64,000 bases of DNA, taken from NCBI GenBank assembly GCA_021399435.1, contig JAJTUP010000024.1:558001-622000 (forward strand), in the 5' to 3' direction. A program made the translations under genes and the position numbers. The DNA comes from Diaporthe sp. PMI_573 (lineage: Eukaryota; Ascomycota; Sordariomycetes; Diaporthales; Diaporthaceae). Below are positions 44,806 through 54,605 of the stretch, piece by piece; the stretch's first letter is position 1; the number at the start of each line of letters is the position of its first letter. The notes beneath the pieces are model-generated. The model worked only from the letters and a program-made list of their open reading frames with translations. It was not told where the DNA came from and did no database searches.

Positions 44806-45807
44806 TCTCGCTGATAGATAGCAAGCCTAAGGCTTTTCCGTCACCCATAAGAGCACAGGTATGTAGAACGGAGGACGTCCAGCTAGTGAAAAATTACCCT
44901 TTGACCAGAAGGCATCAAAGTAAGAATCCTCACCTCTCCTAAACTTCACTGAAGACGTGCTGCATTGTGCATTGCCTGTCCACTGCCGTAAGCCAATGTT
45001 TAGCATATTGTAACGAGCCAGGCGGTTAACCTTTGAAGCCTGCCGATACACGCATATTGTTCGAATTTGGGTTTTCGTGTATGTGGCCAGGATGCGGCTT
45101 TGGCCTCGGTGTCGGGTGTTACTTCGATTGGTCGAAGTTAAGTGAATTCTAGATCCCCGAAGATTGAGGCCAGGGCGTGATCTTCTCAACCCCGTCCGAG
45201 TTAGTCGGGGTCACGTAAAGTCACAGAACTTGCATGTCAATCTGCCATGCGCGCTAAATATGCTCTACTCTGGATACAGTGAGTCCGGATATATCCATGC
45301 TGGATCCTTTTTGTGTTGTCGAATCAGGAACGACGTGGGCTGGCTGGATGACTGGTGTAGACGAGAAAGGGTGCACGCTAGCGATGCTTAACTCAATGAA
45401 TGATGACAACGACGATATGGCAGTGCCGAAGAAATCATGTGTCAAATAATTATGGGCAGGCATCTTTGATCCTACTTGCCCCTGAATTGAGGCTTCCCTC
45501 TGCGTGTTGCCAGGTCAGGATGGATGGATGTCACGGTGTATGGACTGTGTCGTGCGTAGCGTCATCCAAGGTATGTAGGAGGTTCGCTGAGGAAGCCGTC
45601 GGAATTGTGTATATCGGAAAAAGGTTTTATGCCCGAGTAATTCATTGTTGCTGGCTATTTTTGAGGGATCCTCACGTGCGGTTCCATGCAAGACTCGAGC
45701 GAGAGAAGACGACAGTCACTCTCTATGTTCTCATTAGCATCGCGCTGAGCTTTCCAGTGAACATCGGCTCGTATGAGCAAGCGAGCTACAGGAAGAGCGC
45801 AATCGAC
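44806..45807. other. Gene-free stretch of about 1 kb
   Basis: Several open frames exist, but none shows motifs or consistent splice signals. It separates the broken UstYa gene (-) from the subtilisin gene (+) and should contain both promoters. Confidence 0.4.
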
Positions 45808-48800
45808 ATGATTAAAGGTCTTTCTTCGACTTGTTCATGTGCTCGCACGGTATCATTATGGCGGCTTATTTCAGTATTCTTCCTGATCGCCTCAGCCGAG
45901 CGGTTCATCGTCGAAGTTACACGGTCAAGCGTGCGTATAAGACACTTAGCGAGCAAAGAGCCGATTCCGATATAGTTCTCTGACAAATGCCTAGTCCGTC
46001 TCCAACATCGCACGCAGTCTCCCTGAAGATCCTCCAAAATGCCTGCTCGGTGCTATTCCAAGCATCGGGGTGCTATACGATAGCGGCTCTTTATTTACCG
46101 GATTCTCGGTTCATTTGGCTAGCAATGGCCAGCAACACAGCCAGTTTGCTATGCACAAGAAATGTCTCGAGTCACTGTATGGAGTCACTCAAGTCTGGGC
46201 ATCGCAGACTTACACCCTGGCCTCGTCAACCGAGCCCCCGTTCAACCAAGGCAAGCCAGCCGCTCACCGCAAGTTCAACTCGAGCATCTTCCACGAGCAG
46301 ACCGGCGTGAACAAGCTGCACTCCCAGGGGATAACAGGCGGGAGCGTCGTCGTCGCCGTCCTGGACACGGGCATCGATTACCTCCACCCGGGCCTGGGCG
46401 GCGGCTTCGAGCCCGGCCACAGGGTCCGCTTCGGCTATGACTTTGTGGGTGATGGATACCTCAACGGGGGCCAGCCCGTCGAGAGCCCAGACCCGTATAC
46501 TGATTGCCATTACCATGGCACACATGTATCTGGAATTATCGGCGGCAACCATGAGGAGGTTGGCTTTGTTGGTGTGGCCCCGGATGTCACGCTCGAGGTA
46601 TGCTTTTTGGTGCACCTGCCCTCGAAATTGTATTTCACTTCACCAAGGCATCTATCTCCGATCGCAAGCATTGTGAGGTTGTAGTAACAGGAAGATCAAC
46701 AGATGTACCGCTGTACTGGCTGTACCAACCAACCAATCAACTCAGAGGTTGTCATCGAGGCTGCTCTCATGGCTCACAGTAGAGGCGTGGGCGTTATCTC
46801 GGCCTCCTTCATACTGGAGGAAGGCGCTTATGCCGATGGTGAGTCTGAATACCGGTGCACAGCAAGCATCTTGCCGCTTGATGGCCGAAGCTTAACAGCT
46901 TACCACAGACCCATTGACCGAAGTCCTTGGCCGCATAGCCGATGAGGGCCGCACAGTCGTGGCCTTCGCCGGCAGCAGCCCGTGGCATTCTGGTCGTTGG
47001 CGCCGTCAACGCCCAGCATATCCATAATTATGCCCCTCGGGCGACGTTCGAGGCAGTTGGCAGTGGAGAATCCGGTGTCAAGCGTGGTATGCACAATGAG
47101 GAGTTCGCCTGGCGCCCGGCAGCGCCCTCACGATTCCCTAATTCCATCATGCTCCGTGCTGTATCGTTTAATACTTCCCTAGAGGACGATTCCTGTAGCC
47201 CTGCCTCGCTCCCATCGATGCGGCCCGACTTCCATGGGGCCGTCGTGCTTGTCCGGCGGGGCGGGTGCGATTTCGCAGACAAGATGGAGGCAATTAAAGC
47301 TACAGGCGCTGAGTACGCATTGGTCTATGATAACACGCCAGCCTCAGATCCAGATGAGCCCTGGTCGCTGGTAGACGCAGACAACACCTTTGACATGCGG
47401 GGCGTGGGATTCATCGCGGCGTCAACAGGCGAGCGCCTCATCGACTTGCTCAGGTCAGGCCACGAGGTCTCAGTGAAGATGGACTCGAACTTCACCCTAG
47501 CCCCATACATCTCGGCGCCTTCGCCCAACTCGTTCCCCCCTGGCCAGATCGCACCGCGAGGAACGTGGGGCCCAGACGGCGAGCTGGGCCTCATCCCATC
47601 GGTACTGGCGCCAGGCATCGGCATCATGTCCACGTTCCCGCGCTCCTGGGGCGGCTACAATGTCCTCTCCGGCACCTCGATGTCCGCGCCGTACGTGGCG
47701 GGCTGCGCCGCGCTGGTGCGCCAGGCTCACCCGGAGATGAGGGCGGCAGACATCGTGAGGCGTCTGATGAGCACGTCCCGCCCCGTCAGGTTCCACGACG
47801 GGTCCGAGGACGGAGAGTACGATTTCCTGGCCCCGACGTACAAGCAGGGCGCGGGAATGATCGACTGCTATGCCGCGGCTACCACCAAGGCTGAGGTCAG
47901 CCCGTCGCATATGGTGCTTGGGGATGCCGAGTTCATGAAGCCTGAGCAGGAAGTGCACATCGTTAACTCGGGCGAGCAGGAGGCAGTGTACCGAGTGTCA
48001 CATATCCCAGCAGCAACGGTGGACTCACTATCAGAGGACCGCGGCCGCATCATCCCCATGACACTTGCATACACCGACAACGTTGCCAGCGAGGAATTCC
48101 TCGAGACGCTGAGGCCAAAGCAGCACATCCAGCTGCGGATGGACCTCCCGCAGACACAGACGGTCCGGCTCGCGCCGGGCACAGAGGCGGCCATCCACTT
48201 CTCCTTCGACGCCTCCGGCTTCGTTCCTGACCGATGCCCACTATACGGTGGTTTCATGGACATCCAAGAAATCAGAGACGAAGTAGGTCCTGGTGATAGT
48301 GAGAGCCCCACAGCGGCACACCTATCTATCCCATACGCAGGCGTGGCCTGTCGCCTGCGAGATGTGCCGGTGCTCCAGCCGCAGTCCGTGAACCCCGTCA
48401 ACTACACGTTCCTCACGTCTGCGACCATGAAAGATCCTCTGGGCGGGTCCTATGCAGCCGAGCCCATCCGGCCATTCCACGTCTTCAACCTGCCGGGCCC
48501 GGACCCAGATTGTGAACATGCTGATGCGTGTACCGAAGACCAGAAGCCACCTGAGGAAGTCCACTACCCGACAATCAGTCTGTCAATGGCAATGCAGAGC
48601 CGGGCAGTATCAATCCACCTGATACCTCTGCCTCCTAACAGCCAGAAATACGTAGGTGAGGACCATCCGCATCATGTCCAAGGTGACTACGACCCCCTCA
48701 CAGCAGCCAGGGTGGGCCATCACCACCAACCAGGAGACGAGGCCTGGGCGGTCTTCAGCGCTTCAGCCACGACGGACCACCCAGGTGGCTTCAGCCGCGT

Positions 48801-49164
48801 GTGGACAAAGTGCCTCGCGTTTAAGGGCAGACTGGCCGATGGGACCTGGGCGCCGGCCGGGACATACCTTTTCCGGGTGTGCGGCGTGCGGGCGTGGGAG
48901 GACCCGCGCGACCCGTCCGCGTTTGGGGACTGCGTCACGACGGACTCGTTTGCGCTACGATATGCTTCCTCCTCCGTGGCCAGTGAGTGGGAGGCTGGCG
49001 ATGATCAGCCTTGGCTGTTCCGTCTTGGGAGTCTGGATTCGGGATACTACTACGCAGCCACGACGCTCTTGAAGGTGGCTGTTATGCTGGTGTTGATTGT
49101 TGCATTATATACCTGTTATGGCCGGAGCAGACGGCGGCCGTGGCATATTCAAGTCGTGCCGTGA
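45808..49164 (+). CDS. Membrane-anchored subtilisin-like protease (S8, PA domain), apparent frameshift
   Basis: This is a subtilase with a signal-like N-terminus (LWRLISVFFLIASA), a propeptide beginning ERFIVEV, a catalytic domain, an inserted PA domain (FHGAVVLVRRGGCDFADKM), an Fn3-like region and a C-terminal transmembrane helix (VAVMLVLIVALYTCY). The triad is visible: Asp in VLDTGIDYLHP, His in HGTHVSGI, Ser in SGTSMSAPYVAG. Exons are 45808-45930, 45995-46597, 46703-46838 and about 46910-49164. In exon 4 the frame coding for TEVLGRIADEGRTVVAFAG does not continue into ARGILVVGAVN, which is one frame away. The joint lies at about 46965-46985. The oxyanion-hole Asn segment expected there is absent, so a small deletion or sequencing error is likely and the protein may be inactive. 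The extreme N-terminus is tentative. Confidence 0.72.
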
Positions 49165-49438
49165 TATTTGCGTCGCCTGCAATGCGATGGTGTAAAAGCG
49201 AGCAATATGTTAGAAGCTGTTGATGTATTGCGATGCCGGTGTCTCTGTAATATGAAAAGGCGTGTCATCGAGAGTAAATAAAGACATTCGGCTCTCGTGG
49301 ACCGGATGCCGCTGGTCCTTTGTGGCTCTCGGCTGAAAAGAGCTACGAATCTGGATTCCGTTCAGAAAAGATCGTGACAGAGGAAAAGAAGTTTGTTGAA
49401 CAGCTCCGTCATATTGAACGAGACGGAAATATACGCAT
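49165..49438. other. 3' region of the subtilisin gene
   Basis: This is downstream sequence with an AATAAA-containing stretch (GTAAATAAAGAC, near 49270) that could serve in polyadenylation. There is no gene. Confidence 0.35.
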
Positions 49439-49650
49439 TTCGCACTACAAGTCTTAGTGTTGAGCCGTGCCTAGTTTATTCGCGCCGGTGCTGTCAACCC
49501 GTCAAGGTCGAAGCCATCGCGAGACAGTCAAGCACCGTCAAAGTGCCGTTGTAATGTGACTCAGGCCTTCAAATCGCCAGAAATGGACAATGATAAAAGC
49601 CGCCATGGCCCAGAAAGATCTGGATCTGCTGATATCTATGAGGACTTTCG
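49439..49650 (+). repeat. Dispersed repeat, copy 2
   Basis: This is the second copy of the repeat inside the insertion at 43346-44278, in the same orientation. It is shorter and keeps more C and G at positions that read T and A in copy 1. It may be a truncated remnant of the same element. Confidence 0.72.
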
Positions 49651-49939
49651 ATAGATATCATTGAAGGTGTAGTCGAAACAAACAAAAAAGCTTCACGGGG
49701 AGTGGGGTTTCCGTTGGTCGAACAAATTGTCCCATCAGGGTTTGACCCTGGCCGGAAGGTGGTTCCACCTGCCGTTTTGTTCCACAGTGCTGCGGGGAAC
49801 GCTTTGGACGGACTCGTCAGCAGATCAGCCCAACCCGTCTTGTCATCGAACCAAGAACAAGGCAAAGCAGACAAAGGCGGGACACAGACGAAATTCCACG
49901 ACACCAGAAAAGAACTCATTTCATATCACAATCACACCG

Positions 49940-50905
49940 ATGGCAGGGCAGGACTCGGAACCTGCCAAGGAATGGGGCTTGCATTGTGAGTCTCACTTAC
50001 CCCAGTCACACAGGCGTGGTGACACAAGAAGACGCCGCCGCTCTAGTTCCGCTCACATGCATGCAATGGCAGGCCTCCCGCTGGAGCTGCGGCTCAGGAT
50101 CTGGGAGGAGACGTGGCCGGCATCACGCCTCATCGAGGTCTCGCTGCCGTCCGGGGCCCCAAGCGCGGTGGGCGGCAACACCACCGCCCCGCGGCGCATC
50201 AAGCCGAGCCGGCAGGTCGGCGCCGAGAAGGTGACGGCGTGGGACTCGCGGGAGAAGCGGCTCGAGGACGTGTCATGCCGGCCGTACACGCACCCGGTGG
50301 CCCTGTCGGTGTGCCGTGAGTCGCGCGACCACACGCTGTCGACGTACCGGCGGCTGCAGCACTCGCACGTGGCGGACTGCGCCTTCTACTTCGACCCGGC
50401 GCGCGACGTGCTGTGGCTGCACCGCGACCTGAGCCAGTTCGACACGGGCAGCCTGGGTTTCGTGGAGCGGGTGCTGTTCAAGGACGTGGAGCGGTTCGAC
50501 GACAGCGGCGCCGACAAGAAGCAGCGGCGGCGCGAGCTGCTCGAGATGGTCGAGTCCTCCATGGGCCGCGTCCGCGAGGTCATGGTGCTCGTACACTGGA
50601 CCAGCATCGCCGACCTCGACGGCGACGCCTCCGGCAAGACCAGCGAGACCCTATTCGACTGGATGCAGTACTACATGTACATGCTCGACGAGTGCTGGGA
50701 CCTGCTCGACCACCAGCCCTGGGTCCTGCAGTTCCTGAGCACCTGGGACGAGTTCGGCGTGTGCTTCGAGTCCCGCGGCGAGGCCAAGCTCTGGGGCGAC
50801 GCCAGGGAGGGCCCGCTCTACGGTTGTCCGAGCCACGATGTGGTATACCGGAAGCGCCTGGTCGAGCGTTTTCCCAAGAGATTCGTCGACATCCAAAGAA
50901 TATGA
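49940..50905 (+). CDS. 2EXR-domain protein
   Basis: This is a fungal protein of unknown function, about 321 residues from the ATG at 49940. An ATG at about 50065, directly before AGLPLELRLRIWEE, would give a shorter form with the domain at the extreme N-terminus. The diagnostic 2EXR text is GLPLELRLRIWEETWPASRLIEV, here broken by a charged insert after IEVSLP; ALSVCRESRDHTLSTY and DPARDVLWL follow. There are no signal peptides or membrane segments. High GC codon use and a plain intergenic context suggest an ordinary chromosomal gene. The 2EXR family is large in Sordariomycetes, and no biochemical function is established. Confidence 0.75.
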   Translation: MAGQDSEPAKEWGLHCESHLPQSHRRGDTRRRRRSSSAHMHAMAGLPLELRLRIWEETWPASRLIEVSLPSGAPSAVGGNTTAPRRIKPSRQVGAEKVTAWDSREKRLEDVSCRPYTHPVALSVCRESRDHTLSTYRRLQHSHVADCAFYFDPARDVLWLHRDLSQFDTGSLGFVERVLFKDVERFDDSGADKKQRRRELLEMVESSMGRVREVMVLVHWTSIADLDGDASGKTSETLFDWMQYYMYMLDECWDLLDHQPWVLQFLSTWDEFGVCFESRGEAKLWGDAREGPLYGCPSHDVVYRKRLVERFPKRFVDIQRI

Positions 50906-51466
50906 GTTCTGCGGTGATGGTGATTTAGGATGTCTGCCCACTCGATGTTCCGGACCCTCCCCCCCCCCATCAATGTTACTCCCACCACCACCACACGTGG
51001 GCAGCCGGCAGCCGTCAAGTCCTTTCCGATGCATTGGTGATGCTCCCAACCCAGCGGTATTATGGCGTTTTGGCGTTTTGGTGACCTATTGAGGCCCTCT
51101 CAAGCACCTTTCAGTGCAGACTCGCATTCGGGGAAAACAAACACCCCTAGCCGGGATCCATTCCCATTAATTCGAATGCAATTTAGCAACCCCATCTTTT
51201 CCCCGCGACGACACTAACTAGCCCCACTTGGCTGAGCGCGGTGTTGCATTCCGGGAGTTGAGTTGTGCACTCGTGCGAGTCAATGTCAACTCAACCCGGT
51301 GTAGTGCTTAGCTACCTCGGGCCGGTGACGTTATAAATATGAACGACACCAGCCTCGGATTTCCCGGCCTGGCTTGGCTGGGAAGCTGTATCTCTGCCAA
51401 CGTCTCCCCCTTTGAGCCAAATTCAAGTACGCGGATCCAAGACAAATCAATAGCTATTCTGTAAAG
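50906..51466. other. Intergenic region upstream of the DUF3237 gene
   Basis: No gene is seen. It contains a poly-C tract and the TATA element listed separately. Confidence 0.45.
51332..51340 (+). promoter_or_regulatory. TATA box of the secreted DUF3237 gene
   Basis: TATAAATAT lies 127 bp before the ATG at 51467, a usual spacing for a fungal TATA promoter. Confidence 0.5.
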
Positions 51467-52034
51467 ATGCTAAAGTCCGTCGTCTCAACGTCCCTCGTCC
51501 TCCTGGCCACGGCCGTGAGTGGCCTAACCACTCCCACACCACCAGGCCTCGAGTTCCTATACTCGCTGAACTGTACTCTCGGTGAGCGGTTCAGCACAGG
51601 CGTCGGTCCGTACGGGGACGTACGCGTGATTCCTATTGTGGGCGGAACCTTCGAAGGGCCCAAGATCAAGGGTATGTGTGACCCTGATTCTTCGTCTCCG
51701 CGTGGTTTAGTTGCTCACAACTCACTTCGCAGGGGAGGTACTCAACCTGGGCGCGGACTGGAATTACCTCGACAACCAGGGTGTCTCGCATCCTGACACA
51801 AGGTATTCCCTGAGGACCGACGACGGCGAGAACATCTACATCAAGACGGCCGGCTCCAACCAGGGCAACGGTTACACACACCTCCGGGGTATCTATGAGA
51901 CGGGCTCGGAGAAGTACTTCTGGCTGAACTATGTCACGGCCGTCGGCATCTTACGCAGTGGTGGAGGAGACTATGTTTTGATCGATATGTGGTATATCAC
52001 TTCGCCCCCGAACGGAACTGTTGGGAGTACTTAA
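51467..52034 (+). CDS. Small secreted DUF3237-family protein
   Basis: The protein is about 168 residues. Exons are 51467-51671 and 51733-52034; the 61-nt intron splits a Gly codon. A signal peptide (MLKSVVSTSLVLLATAVSGL) is followed by a DUF3237-like beta-barrel. Diagnostic text includes LEFLYSLNCTLGE, GPYGDVRVIPIVGGTFEGPKIKGEVL, GADW and a late GIYETG...YVLIDMWYI. Family members are small barrels of unknown function and often cytosolic; secretion is an elaboration seen in ascomycetes. A TATA box lies upstream, so inducible expression is likely. Confidence 0.82.
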
Positions 52035-52511
52035 TTCGTCTGGTGGATGGCGGTGATGTGATGTGAGGGTATCTGCTGGATAATAGTCTTTTCGCGGGTC
52101 TGTGTGGGAGCTCATGGGAGTTCAAACATCAAGAAAGCCTGAGGGGGCAAATTTTGTAAGGAAAATCTATCAGCGATCCTCAATATCATGCATCCGAAAA
52201 AGATCACAGTTTACACATGGTTGAGACAAAAGTGTTGGGCACACTCATGAGTGGTCCGCTGAGATGAGTGCAGCTCAGCTAAGCTGTACATGTACATGTA
52301 CGTACAACTACCCCTCGTCTGCCGCCATATGGGCCCAGAATGACCCCACCTGCCGCTGAGATTCGACCAGGCTCAGGGGAGGTTCCCGTCCACGGCACGT
52401 CCCGGGGGCCCTTTGGGGAGTGTCTCACAAGCAGTTGGCCTCAACGTAAACGCCACAAACACAAAACCACAACTCACCCTCACATTCCTCCCCTTTGATC
52501 TCACTGCCGCC
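52035..52511. other. Intergenic region before the TPR gene
   Basis: It includes the short alternating tract TGTACATGTACATGTAC near 52286-52302. No gene is seen. An in-frame ATG at 52413 would extend the next gene upstream by 33 residues. Confidence 0.45.
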
Positions 52512-54218
52512 ATGACGACCCGACCACCTCCAGCCCCGACGACTTCAGATGATGGGTCATACTACGATCTCGGCACTTACCACCGAGACGTGACCACCAG
52601 CAACAAGGAGGCACAGACGTGGTTTGACCGGGGTCTGATATGGTCCTACGCCTTCAACCATGAGGAATCCGCGGCGTGTTTCCAGCAGGCCATCGACCTC
52701 GACCCGGACTTCCCCATGGCTTACTGGGGGTTGGCCTACTCATTAGGGCCAAACTACAACAAACCATGGGAATTCTTCGAGGGCCGCGAGATGGACACCA
52801 CGGTTGAAAGGTCCTACCGAGCAGTGAAGCATGCCCTTAAGATTTCGGACAAGGCCACACCCGTCGAGGTCGCCCTCATCAAAGCGCTCAAGCAACGCTA
52901 CCCTCAGGAGCATCAGATCCCTCCAGATACCAAAGATCCAGCCCACAGTGCAATCTGGAACAAGGCCTACGCCGAGGCAATGCGCGGCGTGTACGAGGCC
53001 CATTCCCACGACCTTGACGTTGCGGCCCTGTTCGTCGATTCGCTGATGAACCTCACGCCCTGGAAGCTGTGGGACATCCGGACGGGAGAGCCAGCACCCG
53101 GCGCCTACACCCTGAAGGCAAAGAAGGCCCTAGACAAGGCATATGCACAGCCTGGCGGCGACAGCCACCCGGGCCTGCTACACCTGTGGATCCACCTCAT
53201 GGAGATGAGCAGCAACCCGGAGGCGGCCCTGCCTCGTGCCAACAAACTCCGCCTCCTCGTGCCGGACGGCGGACACCTCAACCACATGCCCTCGCACCTC
53301 GACGTCCTCTGCGGGCACTACAAGGACGCCGTCGACGCCAACTCAGCCGCCATCCGCGCCGACGAGAAGTTCCTGGCGCGCGCGGGTGCGATGAACTTCT
53401 ACACGCTGTACCGCTCCCACGACTACCACTTCCGCATCTACGCGGCCATGTTCTCCGCCCAGTCCAAGGTCGCCCTGGAGACCGTGACGAAGCTGGAGGC
53501 GTCCCTGCCGGAGGAGCTGCTCCGCATCGAGTCGCCCCCGATGGCCAACTGGCTCGAGGCCTTCGTCGCCGTCCGCGTGCACGTGTACGTGCGGTTCGGC
53601 AGGTGGGAGGACATCCTCGCACTGCCCCTGCCCAAAGACCAGAAGCTCTACAGCTTCACGACGGCGGTGTACCTGTACGGGCGGGGCCTCGCGCTCGCCG
53701 CGCTGGGCCGCGTGGAGGAAGCCGAGGAGGAGCGCGCCAAGTTCGAGGCGCAGCGGGCGACCGTCCCGAAATCTCGCACGCTCTTCAACAACACCTGCGT
53801 CGACATCCTCGGCATCGCGAGCGCCATGCTTGCGGGCGAGGTGGAGTACCGGCGCGGCAATGTAGACCCCGCGTTCGAGCACCTGCGCGAGGCGATCAGC
53901 CGCGACGACGGGCTCGAGTACGACGAGCCGTGGGGGTGGATGCAGCCCACGCGGCACGCGCTGTCGGCGCTGCTGCTGGAGCAGGGGCGCGCCGCCGAGG
54001 CGGCTGCTATCTACCGGGCGGACCTTGGGGTCGATGATACGCTGCCCAGGACGTTCCAGCACCGGAATAACGTGTGGTCGCTTCATGGGTACCACGAGAG
54101 CTTGTTGAAGCTTGGCAGGGAGGAGGAGGCGCGCGAGATCGAGCCGCAGTTGAAGGCTGCGCTGGAGGTGGCTGATGTGCCGATCCGGTCGTCTTGCTTC
54201 TGCCGCTTGAAGCTGTGA
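52512..54218 (+). CDS. TPR-domain protein
   Basis: This single-exon gene encodes about 568 residues from the ATG in GCCGCCATGAC, the better Kozak context; 52413 is the alternative start. The N-terminus reads WFDRGLIWSYAFNHEESAACFQQAIDLDPDFPMAYWGLAYSLGPN, a TPR pair in the tetratricopeptide-like family often annotated in fungi and bacteria near oxidoreductases. Further helical repeats run through the protein (ALAALGRVEEAEEERAKFEAQ, ALLLEQGRAAEAAAIYRADLG). A conserved HLNHMPSHLDVLCG block lies in the middle. No signal peptide or membrane helix is present. The molecular role is unknown; a protein-interaction scaffold is likely. GC-rich third positions set it apart from region A. Confidence 0.82.
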   Translation: MTTRPPPAPTTSDDGSYYDLGTYHRDVTTSNKEAQTWFDRGLIWSYAFNHEESAACFQQAIDLDPDFPMAYWGLAYSLGPNYNKPWEFFEGREMDTTVERSYRAVKHALKISDKATPVEVALIKALKQRYPQEHQIPPDTKDPAHSAIWNKAYAEAMRGVYEAHSHDLDVAALFVDSLMNLTPWKLWDIRTGEPAPGAYTLKAKKALDKAYAQPGGDSHPGLLHLWIHLMEMSSNPEAALPRANKLRLLVPDGGHLNHMPSHLDVLCGHYKDAVDANSAAIRADEKFLARAGAMNFYTLYRSHDYHFRIYAAMFSAQSKVALETVTKLEASLPEELLRIESPPMANWLEAFVAVRVHVYVRFGRWEDILALPLPKDQKLYSFTTAVYLYGRGLALAALGRVEEAEEERAKFEAQRATVPKSRTLFNNTCVDILGIASAMLAGEVEYRRGNVDPAFEHLREAISRDDGLEYDEPWGWMQPTRHALSALLLEQGRAAEAAAIYRADLGVDDTLPRTFQHRNNVWSLHGYHESLLKLGREEEAREIEPQLKAALEVADVPIRSSCFCRLKL

Positions 54219-54605
54219 TTGCGTGCCTTGCTGTGTGACGTGGCAGCCACAGGGGGGCCATCTTTTGTTTCTGCTGCTTTGGGCCATGCTGGGGAAGACC
54301 AGCCAGACCATTATTAAGGAATTGGTCGGAAGCAGATGCATCGCGGCGAAGTGTGCCCTGGCATCTCTAGGTGGGCAAGATCCACATCAAACAGCGAGGG
54401 TACAACGTGGCTGGCGAAGTCGTACCCTGCGTTCGATGAGACACTGACGAATGGGCTATAAGAACGTAAACAGTTTGTTAGATACTTATCACAAAGCCAC
54501 ATAGATGCAGAACTGATGGGTCAGGGACCATGCAGACATAGCAAGTGGTTCCAAAAGTCCATATTTACAGGGAAACCTCAAAACACAAAGCAGAGTCGTG
54601 ACCGT
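54219..54605. other. Convergent intergenic spacer
   Basis: This is the 3' region between the TPR gene (+) and the ligase gene (-). No gene is seen. Confidence 0.5.

Noticed and set aside
52286..52302. Alternating TGTACATGTAC tract as an operator
   Set aside because: A simple-sequence palindrome; no second copy in a related promoter.
53069..54037. Long open frame (about 320 codons) in another frame of the TPR gene
   Set aside because: Arg/Pro/Ala-rich translation caused by high-GC third positions of the real gene; no motifs of its own.
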